A DNA stretch of 64,000 nucleotides, from NCBI GenBank assembly GCA_963693365.1, contig CAVNZM010000017.1:4650001-4714000 (forward strand). The letters run 5' to 3'. The DNA comes from Amoebidium appalachense. Its lineage: Eukaryota > Ichthyosporea. Both the position numbers and the translations under genes were made by a program. Below the pieces are notes generated by a model that saw only the letters and a program-made list of their open reading frames with translations, was not told the origin of the DNA and did no database searches. Of this stretch, positions 23,516-37,257 are shown piece by piece; the stretch's first letter is position 1, and every line of letters starts with the position of its first letter.

Positions 23516-24184
23516 AGCTAAGGTAAACAGGATGGAAGGGCGTTTGATGCTGTAGTGTACGGTTTGTAATCAAGAGATCTTTTATTTATTCATTATTTAG
23601 CAATATTAGTTATTGTTTGGCGGTATCGCCATCAACTACACTTGCTATATAATATACAAACAACAGGAGACACAGATTTCCATTTATAGGAACCAGCAAC
23701 AATTAATCATTCGAATGCAGGGTGGGGTTTAAACATTCACCGGCGCTTACAATAGAGACAACAAGAGAATTATAATTTGAAATTTGAAAGCGTCATTTCA
23801 TCCAATATCATGATGGCATATACGTTAAAGAAGACCTGGCTTCAATAGTTACAACATTACCAATAAAGATCGACGAAAGGCTTTCAACTATCAATACGGA
23901 ATTTTTACGAAATGGGGGAGGGGGAGGCTGAAGGGGGGAAGGTGAGAGGGGACAGATTCCCCACATACAAATAAAGATTTTAGATGCAAAAGAATTAGAC
24001 GGGTTGATTTGCCCCCATATTCATCAAACACAAAAATTATAGGCACTATTTCAGAACAGCGATACAAATCACTTTTGCCCCAGGAGAATTAATATTCGAA
24101 GTTGAAAAATCGCTCAACGGAACCCCATTCACCATTTCTTAATCTCTGTATTTTCCCTGATATTTCCGGAAATTTACCGAAATT
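23010..24184. other. Intergenic with C runs and (GT)n
   Basis: C runs at 23120-23151 and 23290-23317, (GT)n at 23475-23513, then AT-rich unique sequence. No supported gene. Confidence 0.55.
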
Positions 24185-24492
24185 TCATTCCAGAGCCGCC
24201 TTCACCTGCTCATATGTTCCGCAATGCTTAGCCAGACCCACCACATCCCTCCCCCACGCATCCGTCTCCTTAAGTTCCGCCCCGTTTTTGCGCAAAAGCT
24301 CAACCAATCGCGGCTCTCCCCTTGCCACGGCGAAGTGAAGGGGGGTCATCCACAGTTGGGGGCTGTTTCTGTCCTGACGGACAATGGCTTTGTCCGAGGC
24401 GGGCATACAGTCCAGGTGCATATTTGCCCCCGGCTCGGAGGGGTTAGCACCGCGGGAAAGGAGGTACGCGCAGATATCCTCGCAGCCTGTGT

Positions 24493-24523
<31 letters not shown>

Positions 24524-25473
24524 GGGGGGGGGGGGAGGGGGAGGGGGGGGAGGGGAGGGGGGAGGGGGAGGGGGGCATGTGTGGGTGCGTGCGTGTGTGG
24601 ATGAAATTTGAAGAGAAGCGGGGGAGATGGGGGAGATGGGAGAGAGGGGGGATTATTAGTTCAATTTGCAGGTTCGATCCCACGACCAGACAGAACATCA
24701 TGTTTGTATCATAACCCCATCATTTACTGCCCCCCCACCTCCCCCCTCCCCCTTCCCGTTTCCTTTCACAACACTCGAGCCTGAACAACAACCTCCCACC
24801 ACCCCTCCGCGACGCCCCCACCCACCCCCTTCCCCCCCACCCCCTCTTCCTCACACACTCACACCCACACACGCACGTCACAAACACCCCCCTCCCCACT
24901 CCCCCCTCCCACCCTTCCCCCTCCCCCCCCCCCCTCCCCCTCACCAAAAAAAAAAAAGAACAAAAAAACACGTACCGTTCATAGCAGCCCACCAGAGGGG
25001 CGTCTGGCCCAGCAGTGTCTTAGCGTTGATGTTGACCCCGACCTTCTCTACCAGCAAGAACACTGCGTTCTTGTCTTTAACACCGTGTTCCAGTGCCTTG
25101 TGCAGGGGGGTGAACCCAAAGTTGTTGGGAAGGTCCCCGTTGGCACCCGCACCGAGCAGATACTCCATCATCACCACGTGGTTGTCCTCGGCCCTGATAA
25201 AAATCAAAAATTTAACGTTAAAAATAAAATTCGAAGGGGGGTGGAGACTGAAAGATTAACAGGTGAAGCCATGAGAAACAACGTGGTTGTCCTCGGACCT
25301 GGTTTAAATTTTAACGGTAAAAACTTAATTCAAATGAAGTGGAGATTTAAAAAGCTAAAACAGGTCAAGCGATGAGAAACATACAGGTTGAAAATGAAGG
25401 ACAGGGGGGATAGCGAACAAAAAACGGGTTAAGCAGGAGTTCATTATTAACTTTTTTATTGTTTTTTTTATTT

Positions 25474-25544
<71 letters not shown>

Positions 25545-26529
25545 AGGGGGGGGGGGGGGGAGCAGGGGAGGGGGGGGGGGGGAGGGTCTTGGAGCTGTGA
25601 GCAAAAAGCGAGTGGGCAGAGAAAATTGACGGTCCGACGAATATTGGAAGGGGGGCCGGCAAGGTAAGAAGGGGGGAGGGGGGAAGGCTGAGAAAGCTAC
25701 CTCAGATGCAGGGGGGTGAGGCCACAGCTGTTGCCCACATCCACGATGGCCCCATTTTCGACCAGTCGCTGGGCCACGGGCACCTTCATGGCCAGGTGCA
25801 GGGGTGCAATGTCCCAATTTTCAAGCCCATCCGTCACGCCGGCCTGAAATACCCCCCACACCATTAGTGTGAAAGAACGGGCAGGGTAAAGGCAATGGTG
25901 TGTTGTTGTTCTATGATAGATGGTTACGTCTGGAAGAAAAAAGATGTTTATGCCCGACTGCCTGTGCCTGCGCCAGTGTGTGCACGGTTGTACGTGGTAC
26001 CTACATACGTATCCGTCCCTTGTATGGTGTTTGCACGTGCGCCCACCTGCACACTCTATCCGTGGGTGCGCATGGGTGTGCGTGTGTGCACATATGTGCG
26101 CACTCGCCCATGTACGAACGTGTGCACGTGCTAGTAGTACTACCTTGCTGTTGACGTCAGCCCCGTGCCTGACCAGCACATCGACAATTTCCGCATGGCC
26201 GTGCATGGCCGCCATGTGGATGGGCAGACCGCTGATGAACTCGTGCGCATTCACCGCTGCAAAACGGACCAATAAAAATGAGCATTCCGTGGGTTTAAAA
26301 CTTATTATTAAAATCACACAGAGCAGAACTTGATGGAAGTGAGTCAAAGAAATATTCCCCTTCCTGCCCTCCCCCGTTGCCTTCTCCCCCCCCCCCCTTC
26401 CCCCCCCCCCCCCCCCCCCTCCCGCCCCGTCCGTTCTCCTTTCCCAAGCCCTCTCTCAAGTTACCTTCCGAATGCGATGTATATGCGCATATTTCATTTC
26501 ATCTGTGCCCCTCCCCACCTCCCCTTGCC

Positions 26530-26571
<42 letters not shown>

Positions 26572-27185
26572 CTCCCCCCCATTCCCATTCTCCAACTACC
26601 CCTCCAAACCCCCTTCCCCCCCACTCCCTCCCTCAAAAAAAAAGGGGGGCCAAAAAAAAGGGACGGGAAAAAAAGCACTTACCCTCCTTCACGTTGGGGT
26701 TAGCCAGCAGCATCTCGACAATGTCCTTGTTTCCAACCCTGACGGCATCGTGCAAGACCGTGGGGTTGCGGTAGTTGATGTTGCGCCTAACACACGGGTT
26801 GGCCTGGTGGCGGAGGAGGAGACGAACCGCCTCTGCGTAGTCCCTGCTGCTGCCTGCTGGTGTGTGTACGTGTACGTGTGTACGTGTGTGTGAACGTGTG
26901 TGTGTGTGTGTGTGTGTATACTTGCCAAGTTCGGGTAAAAGGGAAATAGGAGCAGAAAGAGTGCTGTCAGTAAATATGGATACAGCAACAAAGATTAGCT
27001 TGTTCCCCCCCCCTCCCCCCCCCCCCCCCCCCCCCCCCCACACACACTCGGCTTCACACCCTGCCCTCTTCGTCAACTTCCCGCAGCCATCCATTTATCC
27101 CCCTCCCTCCTCCCCATCCCCCCTCTGCCTCCCCCCCCCCCCCCCCCCTCCCCTTCCCCCCACCCACCTTTCCATCCGCGCAGCA

Positions 27186-27245
<60 letters not shown>

Positions 27246-27276
27246 CACCTACACCACACACACACCTACACCTACA

Positions 27277-27315
<39 letters not shown>

Positions 27316-28112
27316 CACCTATAACACACACACACACGCACGCACGCACGCACGCACACACGCACACACACACACACACACACACACCCACACACACACA
27401 CACAGTGTCACACACACCTGTCTTGACGCTCCTCTCTTCGTCCAGCGCCAACTTGAGGTCCCCATGACACACAGCCAGGTGCAGGGGTGTGACCTTTGCA
27501 TACAGCCCGTTGGGTTCGTTCACGTTGGTGTGTGCTTCAGAGAGAAGACGCTGCAGTGTCGAAACCTCACCCAAAACAGCTGCGCGGTGGAGAGGGGGAA
27601 GGGTCTCAAGCTTGGTGCTGACGGCAGAGAGAGCGTAGCGGCGAACCTGCTGTGATTACGGTGGGAGAGGGGATGTTAGCTATAGGTGGGTGGGTGGGTG
27701 GGGGGTAGGGTGGGAGGGTTGGCGTAGGGTGGGGTGGGGGTGGGGTGGGGTGGGGGGAGGGAGGTGATGGGGTGGGGGGGGGGGGGGGGGGCACGGGAGG
27801 GGGGTCTTGTGTATAGATGTTGCGATGAAAGCCTTGGAGCGAACAAGTATTTCCTCACTACACAGACAAAAACTATCCCTGATGTTCAATACGCTAGATT
27901 TGTTGGATCAGCTGATAGAAGAAGAGGGTCGGGATCCCTTGAAAAGGGATTGAGCATCGGGAGAGAAAAACGGGCCAATGCTTCTAATGGTGGCATGACG
28001 GGGAAAAGGAGGTGATGGTGGCAATTGGGAGGGTGACTACCGAGAGAACACCCACGGGTGTCGCAGTGGCAACAGCCCTGACGGCAACAGCAACGGAACT
28101 GAGACTCAACAT
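24185..28112 (-). CDS. Ankyrin-repeat protein, seven exons
   Basis: Exons on the minus strand in transcript order: 28041-28112, 27418-27649, 26683-26856, 26144-26256, 25701-25843, 24976-25193, 24185-24486. All phases match, introns are GT-AG, and the product is 417 residues plus stop. Ankyrin helices are clear: LPPLHRAAVLGEVSTLQRLL, TPLHLAVCHGDLKLAL, TVLHDAVRVGNKDIVEMLL, LPIHMAAMHGHAEIVDVLV, APLHLAMKVPVAQRLVENGA, LTPLHL, TPLHKALEHG, TPLWWAAMNG, TPLHFAVARGEPRLVELLRK. No other domain is visible, so the likely role is protein binding. The first exon (MLSLSSVAVAVRAVATATP) is assigned only because its ATG, donor (CTCTCG|gtagtc) and phase 0 fit and it resembles an organelle presequence; treat it as tentative. 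Exon 6 (24976-25193) has its acceptor edge duplicated in the upstream intron. Confidence 0.88.
25173..25382 (-). repeat. Junction echo: tandem ~105-bp duplication across the ankyrin exon 6 acceptor
   Basis: The exon edge CACGTGGTTGTCCTCGGCCC (+ strand, 25177-25193 and beyond) and its intron flank recur at 25281-25303 as AACGTGGTTGTCCTCGGACC. Both are followed by diverged copies of an AAATTTTAACG...AATTC...GTGGAGA...GATGAGAAAC segment. Confidence 0.8.
25476..25585. repeat. (GT)n then poly(G) in an ankyrin-gene intron
   Basis: About 33 GT dinucleotides (25476-25541) followed by G runs to 25583. Simple sequence only. Confidence 0.9.
27188..27412. repeat. (CA)n with ACCTACACCTACACC interruptions
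   Basis: CA tract inside the second intron of the ankyrin gene, with an ACCTACACCTAYAMC motif repeated three times and a (CACG)n stretch at 27335-27359. Confidence 0.85.
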
Positions 28113-29958
28113 GATTGCTGGTTTTGAGGTGAACACCTGAACGAAATCTGTGTGGGGAAAAATAGGGAAACACGAGACGGTTAGCTCAGATCCTTTGTGG
28201 TTTACACAACTTGTGGTATGGGCAAGTGCACTTTGCTGGTTGTCAAGGTTAGTGAGACAGTGCATGAGAAGAAACAAGTTTCTGGAAAGAAACCTCATAG
28301 AGCAGATGTTGTTAATGCCATTGGAGAAACAGGTTAGCTAGGGGAAAGTCGCCAAGAAGCCACAGCTGGTCTGTCGTTTTGGCACAAGATCAAAGAACAG
28401 AACTTGAAGAAAGGCAAAAAGTGAAGTACTTGTTTCTTTCGCAACAAAATTCACTTTCATACTTCAGAACAAGGAATGCTTACACAAATCCTAACAAAAA
28501 CATACAGTTACGTTTCATCTTACATGCAAAATCAACCCACCTGTTTGTGTGAGACAAGGTTCGCCCTCTTACACCAGCGTTTCTGGACCAGAACGGAAAC
28601 AAGAAAGTCAGAGACAAAGCGAGGAGTGAAAGGTAAAAGCGCTACTGAGGAAAAAATACGTTTTCCAAGCTCCTTTATTCCTCCCCGTTTACGTTATCTG
28701 TTTTTCTGTTTACCCGCAAAAATAAAAACAGTTGGGTGGGGAAACTCGAAGGTATGCACGCGTTCTACCGACTTCGACCAAAACACGAACAATTCAGCCA
28801 ATCCGCGCGCGCCCCTTGGGGCAGTGAGAGAGTATGAGCCCCAAGCGCCAGGTCGATTATTTTGGGACAAGTGTAAGTATAAGAGTGCTATTTTGTAACA
28901 TAATTACTAAATATTAGATTATGTCGCCAATATTAGCGCTTGTCCCCTGCTGACTCAGGTAATGATGGAATGCTTCGAGATATTACAAGCCGATCAAGCT
29001 CCGAATTTCAAACAAATATTTTGCCCCCCTCTGCCTCTCTCTGAATGAATCCCAGGGCTTTTATCACGATCAGGATATCGTCGATCGAAGGAAAGAGCCC
29101 CTTTTGATTGGCCACCCCAGCACCTTATTCTTGGCGATCACGCTGCGTATGATTGGGCCCAAAGCTAGGGCATACTGCTTAAAAACATATAGGAAGAAGT
29201 TAAGACACATAAAGGAGATAGTTATTTACGACGTGCACCTTTCGGAATATGGTTGTATGACAAAGAACGGTAGCCTAAACCTTATCAACCTCTTTTGTCT
29301 TTTCTTTGACATGCAACAGGAATTCGCCGGTATCTCGGAGGAATTTGGGTTATCAATTTATGCCTTCACTTCGCATTCCGCAGGGTGCAATGTTCTCCAA
29401 TCATCTGCAAAATGAAGGCCGAATAGATCAAATAGGTAGATAACAAATCTGATTAATGACAATTAACGAATGATTTGTCGCCTGTTTGATCTATTTTTGG
29501 GCATTCCCTTTAAATGCATGCGACAGTCACATTCCACACCGGCCGTGCGTGCGCCACACCACGCACCAACCACGTGACGCGTGCCATGCAGGTAAGTGGA
29601 GAACACGAATCGAGCATACAGGCATAAGGCCACCAGCATACCCGTATGTACGTGAAAATACATTATGTAGACACATTCAATGATATCATACCGGAGAGGC
29701 GGGTAGGTACCATGGCATAACTACCCGTTATCATCAATTATGCATTTTATGACAAACACCAGCCTGAGGCCACACGTGTACGCGTGTCAATATAGATAGG
29801 CTGTCTAGCTAGAGAACGTGTTTATCCTCATGATATGTATTGATCGACTTGGGAGACACACGTGCATAAAACTAGGACACAAAACAGGCAGACCCTTGCA
29901 CACGCACATGTACATTCACACACAACATTATTTTTAGCACACACACACATTTGTAAAG

Positions 29959-30035
<77 letters not shown>

Positions 30036-30216
30036 ACATACACCGTGCCACACACACACGCGCGCATGCAAGCACACAAACACAAACACAAACGCACTAT
30101 ACATACTCGCACACGTGGCACACACACACACACACACGTACACGCACACACACACACGCACACGTGCACTCTCTGGATCCCACCAAATTACCCACCCACA
30201 CGCGCCCTCGAGCGCG

Positions 30217-30249
<33 letters not shown>

Positions 30250-30354
30250 TGTCACACACCAGCTGATCGTGTTTCCAGTTTGCGAGCAATATCCCCCCCC
30301 CCCCCCCCCCCCCCCCTCCCCCCGCCACCTGGCCAGCACCACACACAACACACA

Positions 30355-30400
<46 letters not shown>

Positions 30401-30418
30401 CGCACACACACACATTGT

Positions 30419-30451
<33 letters not shown>

Positions 30452-30454
30452 TGT

Positions 30455-30517
<63 letters not shown>

Positions 30518-31227
30518 GTCGGACAAGCTTGGGTGTGTTTTACTAGTCGAAGCACTATTTATTATAAAAAAAGTTTTTATAAAACAACAAAAAGTAGGAA
30601 TATAACAATCCAGAAAGCCGACAACTAGATAAATCATTATGATACTAATAGGCTATTACGTGCATACAATTGCAGGTATGTGGACAGATCTAGAGCTCGA
30701 GCGTCTCAAACAAACATGTGCAAGCGGCATGAACATGCACAATAAGTAGCATTATTCGATGCTTGGTATGTACCTGGACCGAGAGGAATACATATCAGTG
30801 TGTCACTGATCACATCAGCGGATCCCTCATCAGATCAGAAACAATCATGCATTCATTCATACACATAACAATGGTCGAAAAGCCATAATATCATGCATGC
30901 ACCTTGCCATACATAGCATAAAGCCTAACTGTCTGAAACGTACATGTCAATCACAAAGAAATCTCTTAGGTTTAAAAGAACTGTTTGAATCATAGAATAG
31001 TTCAATAATAATACTTGCATAATTAAAGTCATGATGAACGAGTCAACTGTAACACCTGTTCTCAATCGTCACAGTGCGACAAACAATTTCATGCCGTCAA
31101 ACTTACTACATGCATTGCTCTGTCAATTCTTCATTCGAAATTTTTTCTTATCATATACCAAGTAACTCACAGCCCTATATACACCTCAAGCCACAACAGT
31201 CAACATTCAAAAATCAACCCTAAAGTC
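28113..31227. other. Intergenic between ankyrin gene and DUF3754 gene
   Basis: 28120-29950 is AT-rich unique sequence with scattered small frames on the + strand (for example 28476-28898), none recognisable. 29955-30520 is mostly (CA)n with a C run at 30293-30316. 30520-31227 is AT-rich and without a supported gene. Confidence 0.55.
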
Positions 31228-31440
31228 AACAAAAACCTGTACGAACCCATTGAAACCTGTACGCACCCAATGAAAACCCTCCACATTCCCAAGGAGCCAA
31301 TCGCGTACACCCACCATATCACACACGGAATGTACTCACGTGAGAACCTGCACACAACCAATGGAAACCCTCCCCAATCAGAAGGAGCCAAGCACATACA
31401 CCCACCAGTTCACGCACGTGACCAATGATCTCACGTGTTT
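31228..31440. repeat. ~105-bp tandem duplication at the 3' end of the DUF3754 gene
   Basis: Two diverged units (about 31228-31330 and 31335-31440) share AACCTGYACRCACCC, AATGRAAACCCTCC, AAGGAGCCAA and ACACCCACCA. The second overlaps the stop codon of the minus-strand gene. Confidence 0.7.
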
Positions 31441-31934
31441 GCTTTTGGCTCAGGCACATGTGTCGTCATAGCCGTCAGGTATTGGATCGCATGGACGGGT
31501 TGGTCTACAGACAGCCGGCCCGATTCGTCCATCTCAGCCAGCCCCATCTCCACCAATCGCCTGCAAGGAAAAAATAGCCATATTTAGCACTTCTGAATAG
31601 AATGAGATACAGGGTTGGTGCCTATTTGTTTTCCTGGCGTAGTTGCAGACAGACGAACGGGCGATGTACGAAAAAAGCATCGGGGGGAGGGGGGGGGGGG
31701 GGGGGGGAGGTTGATAAGAACTCGTCCTCTAATCGGGTTGGGGGGTTTGTTGGTTAGACAGGCGAGTGACTAGAAGCTTGATTGTGTACCCTAAGGTGTC
31801 TGCGCGCACTGCACGTGTGTGCCTGTCCCTCTGCCTGCGTGCATGTTTGCGGTATGCGTGCATTGACATATATTGCATGCATGTGAGCTTTAGCAAGTGC
31901 GGTGAAAATGCAGTTGGAAGGCAGAACGTTGGCG

Positions 31935-32019
<85 letters not shown>

Positions 32020-32075
32020 CTGTGTGTGTGTGTGTGCACGTACGTGCATGCGTGTATGGATGTGTCCATGCACGA

Positions 32076-32123
<48 letters not shown>

Positions 32124-33455
32124 TGGTGGTGGTGGTGGGGGGGGGGAGGGGCATACTGGCAGTTCAGTTCCGAGTCGAAAGTAACCGCCAGGCCAAACTC
32201 TCTCCCCACAAACCCCTCCACCTCCTTTTTGATGTCTCTCGGTTCCACCCCCAATTTCAGATCCTTTCTTTGCAGCATGACCGCAAACCAATAGGCAAGA
32301 TACAGCCCCTTGAACCGCTCGACACGCGCCATGTCAACTAGGTGCGTCAGAGCCGCCTGTATGGAAATTTATGTTTTTAGGATTATCTTGCTGTGTGATT
32401 TATGACTTTGTGTTCATGATTTTAGGATATATCGCCCTCTATAATTGATAAAATGCATAATTTCAAGATAGACTACTGTGTGATTCATAACTTTGAGATA
32501 TCTCAGGCTGCTCTGTGGAACAGCCCCTTGAACCGCTCTACACACCATGTCAACTAGGTGCGTCAGCGCTGCCTGTATGTAGATTTATAGTTTTAGTTTT
32601 AGTGGAAATTTATGTTTTTAGGATGGCTTGCTATGTGACTTAGGATTTTGCTTTTATGATTTTAAAAGATCTTTCTATTGAAATATATGATTTTAGGATA
32701 TATTGCTGTGTGATTTAAAACTGTGTGACAGAAGGGCCCCCTAGGGGGTGGTGGTGGTAAGGGCGGGGGGGGGGGGGGGGGGGGGGGGGGGGGAGGAGAG
32801 GGCGGGGAGGGGGACAGTGAGGGAGTGGGGGAAGGGGGTGGGGTTGGGTGTGTGTGTGTGGGGGGGGGAGGGGGGAGGGGGGGGGGGGGGAGTGGTTACC
32901 ATGTTGTTTGCGAGGGAGCGGAAGTGAAGGCTCTCGACCAAGTGTGCTGTGTATCTCAATCGCTTTGTATAGTAGCTGTAGTACACCCGGTAGGCTACAA
33001 GACCGAGGCACATGGACACTGCATTAAAATTTAAGTTTTGGTTTTAATTTTTATCTCCAGAAACTATCTATGAGACTGCAAAATCTTAACAAATGATTAA
33101 GTAAATGATTGCTTTTCGATAGGAAATAAATGGGCGACAACAGCACGTTTAACCCCTCCCCCCCCCCCCCCCCCCCCCAAACCCCCCCCCCCCCCCAACC
33201 CCCCCTTCCTTCTTTCTCTCTCCCTGTTTATCTATTTCGCTCGGTGTAGTAGCCGTAGTATACCGGGTAGGCCACAAGACCGAGACACATGGACACCGCA
33301 AATTTAAAACAAATTATTTGATTAGTGATAGACGATAAATGGGCGATAATGGTGCCATATCCCTATCCCCCCCCCCCCCCCCCCCCCCCCGCTGCGGCCC
33401 CCTACGGAGTGTGCGTTTTAGAAGTTGGGCAAAAAACAATGCACAGATCCCCCCC

Positions 33456-33486
<31 letters not shown>

Positions 33487-33527
33487 CTTCCCCACACATA
33501 ATACACAACAAGAAAGGGTGTGTGTGT

Positions 33528-33558
<31 letters not shown>

Positions 33559-33678
33559 GGGGGAGGGGGGGGGGGAAAGGAATAACGAATCACACAAAAC
33601 AACAAAACAAAACAAAACAAACAAAACAAAACAAAACAAAACAAAAAAAAGAAATCGAACAAGGTAAAAAGAAAAAGG

Positions 33679-33720
<42 letters not shown>

Positions 33721-34222
33721 TAAGGCAAGTACACCTGCCAGCAAGCCGGAGCTCAAATCTGTGACCTTAATGGACCCACGATAGGCAAACGTGCCAGCAG
33801 CAGCTACACCGGCAGACCCCAGCTGTGTGTGTGTGTGTGTGTGTGTGCGTGCATGCGCGCGCATGCAGAAGGACGAAGGGTTAGTGTATGTTACAGAATA
33901 CGATTACCGGGGGGGAGGGGGGGGGGGGGGGGGGGGGGGGGGGCTAGGACGCACTAAAGAGTACGAAGTAAGGGGGGGAAAAGAGGAGAAGGGAGCGCGG
34001 GGGGGGGGGGGGGGGGGGGAAGGGTTAGAATTTGCTGCACTGTACACAATACGCTTCCATGACGGACAATATAGTGCAGAATTTGCATAGCACACAACAG
34101 ACCCCATCATAAGGGGGGGGGTGGGGGGGGGTTCAAGTAATGAGAAGGGAAAGGGGGGGGGGGGGGGGGGGAATGAAGGAGCCATAAAATGTGTGCGTGC
34201 ACGTACCTACTTATGTCCTGGC

Positions 34223-34273
<51 letters not shown>

Positions 34274-34602
34274 GCGTGTGTGTGTGTGCACCACCCACCA
34301 GCAGCAGGTCAAAGTCGCTCATCTGTGGTTGTGCATTGGGCAGGAGGGTCTCCAGCCCGTCACAAGGCACATCTCTGATGAGCTGAAAGAACAGGGGTTA
34401 AACATTGGGGGCAAGAAAAACTAGTGTAAAGATATATGTAGCTAGAGTAACCCCCCCCCCCCCCCCCCCTCTTTGCTCAACCTAGACACATACGCACACA
34501 CGAAAGCAAACACACATATGCGTATGTACATACAAGCGTGCACGCGCGCTCACACGCACACGCGCACGCACGCACACACTCACGCACGCACGCACGCACA
34601 CA

Positions 34603-34633
<31 letters not shown>

Positions 34634-35251
34634 GGGGGGGGGGGGAAGGGGGGGCGAGAGTGAGGGATAGAGGGAAAAGGAGGGGAAGAGGCACACACAA
34701 GGGGAGAGAAGGAGAGGGAGAGGGAGAAAGAGAGAGACGGAGAGAGTGGGTGGGGGGGAGAGAAAGAAGGGAGGGAGGGGAGGGGGACGGAGGGAAAGAG
34801 ACCGCACTCAGGGGACCCCCTTCCCCTCCCCCCCCCCCCCCCCCCCCCTCTCGCCCCGTCCAAAAAAAAAAAAAAACACAGAAAAACCCTCCATGCACAC
34901 CTTGCAACTTTCATGCATCACATCTCTCTCTCTCTCTCCCCTCCCCCCCCCCCCCCCCCCCCCTTCCCTCCCTCCCTCCCTCTCTCTCTTCTCTCTCTCT
35001 CTCTCTATCCCCCTCCCTCCCTCCTGCTCTAGAAGTGCCACAGCACAGCCCCCCCCCCCCCCCCCCCCCCCCAAATACCCCAACCTGACACCACACACCA
35101 CACCCTGCCCAATCACACACACCCACCTTCAGAAATATGTCCTCCTTCTCATCCTGGTCAGGCACACGGGCAGCCAAAAACACCTGCACCCCCATCCGGT
35201 CATATCTTCAGTGATAAAACCACGGGCAAGACATTTGTTTATGTACATTGG

Positions 35252-35309
<58 letters not shown>

Positions 35310-35917
35310 CCGCACGCATGTTAATCAATCTGTTTGATTATCGACTATCAGACATGAGCATAAACCATCCTTGTGTTTGCGATCCAACCATCACCATGCA
35401 CTTGAATCTCATAGCCACCAACCCACATTACCAAGCCATCATTCAACACATACCCCTATCGCGACCTACTGATCGTACACACACACACACCGAAAATACC
35501 GGTCTTTTATCCAATACATCACAAACCTACTCCCATTACCACCCATCGCAGCCAAATCCGTTACCGATCCACCAATCACACACCTGCTTCTATTCTAATC
35601 CACCAATCACACACCTGCTTCTATTTTAATCCATGAATCACACACCAGCTTTTACTTTTATCCGCCAATCACACACCTGCTTGTATTCCTCGATATCGAC
35701 CGTCTTGAACATAAACCCCACTCTCACTGTTCTTCGTGTCACCGTCCTCCCCCGAGTCCATATTCTCAGTAGAGGGTATGAGTCAAGGTCGACTGAAACG
35801 GTTAGACCCTCGTGGACTTTTCGGTGCGACAATTGCTCCCTGTGTACGTGTGTACGTGTGTACGTGTGTGTGTACGTGTGTACGTGTGTGTGTGTGTGTG
35901 TGTACGTGTGTGTGTGT

Positions 35918-36016
<99 letters not shown>

Positions 36017-37190
36017 TGTACGTGTGTGTGGGGGGGGAGGGGCCTGAGTGTCTGTGTGTGTATATGTGTGAGTATGCATATCATATGTCAGATAGAGACA
36101 CACAGAGACTTATGTGAGCGAGATAAGGGTGAAAAGGGAAAAAAACAAAACGAGAGAGGAAAGAATACGATGTGTATCGGTTCATGTGTGTATGCCATCA
36201 CATATGCACATACACACAACAATGGATGCAAAGGTGTATCCACATACACATGCAAGAGGTGTGAATCCCACTTTCGGGTTATGCAAACAGTGAGACTTGG
36301 TATTCCATTGTGCATGTGTGCCTGTACATGTAAAGCTCACATGCGCGCCAATCAGCGACAGAGTTAGCCCCCCCCCCCCCCCCTCTCAGGCCCCTCATTT
36401 CCTGTCGATTTCTCTTTCACTCCACGTCTCCCTTAATTAAAATTTAATTTTCATTAATTCTAAACTCTCAAGGAGTATGCCCTATTTCTGCCTGGGTGAT
36501 ATTCTTCTTATACTTCACGTCTCCCTATCACCTCACCCTTTAAAATTTAAATTATATATTGTTTTTTTTTTATAGGAAGGAGATGAGCATGCCTGATTTC
36601 CGCTTGGGGGATCTCAGTGTAGTTAGCCATGGACATTAGAAACTCGAGGTGGGTAAAAAACTGATGCTCTCTCTCCTGCTGGCCGGCACTGAACAGACGG
36701 GTGTCGTACATCTGCAGCCAACCAATAAGATACGATATATAAAATAGTGGCGGTGCACCCAGCCAATAAGATACGATATATAAAATAGTGGCGGTGGCCA
36801 TATAATAAAAAACAGCAAATCAGATACTGTATACTATTTTTTTTTTTGTATCAGGTGGTGACTGATAGCGCGATACAAGACCAGCGATTCAGAGAAGAGC
36901 AACCCATTAATTACTACACTCACACACACACACACCCACACCCACACACACACACAACACACACACACACAAGATAGTGGCTATGTATTTACAGCTAGTC
37001 AGATAAGAACAGAAAGCCAGAGATCATAAATCAGATAGTGGAAATAGAAGAGCAGGGAGTTTGACACGACTGTCAGGTCGAATCTCATTCATTCCCCCCC
37101 CCCCCCCCCCCCCCCCCCCCCACACACACACACAAAATAAAAAAAAAACAAAAAAAACACCGCCGCTGCCACCACCACCACACATACCCC

Positions 37191-37257
<67 letters not shown>

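Noticed and set aside
28476-28898. 140-codon + strand frame
   Set aside because: No domain, no splice structure, and composition like its AT-rich surroundings.
29955-30520. Telomere-like or CRISPR-like regular repeat
   Set aside because: It is plain (CA)n with drifted interruptions; no spacers, no TTAGGG-type unit.
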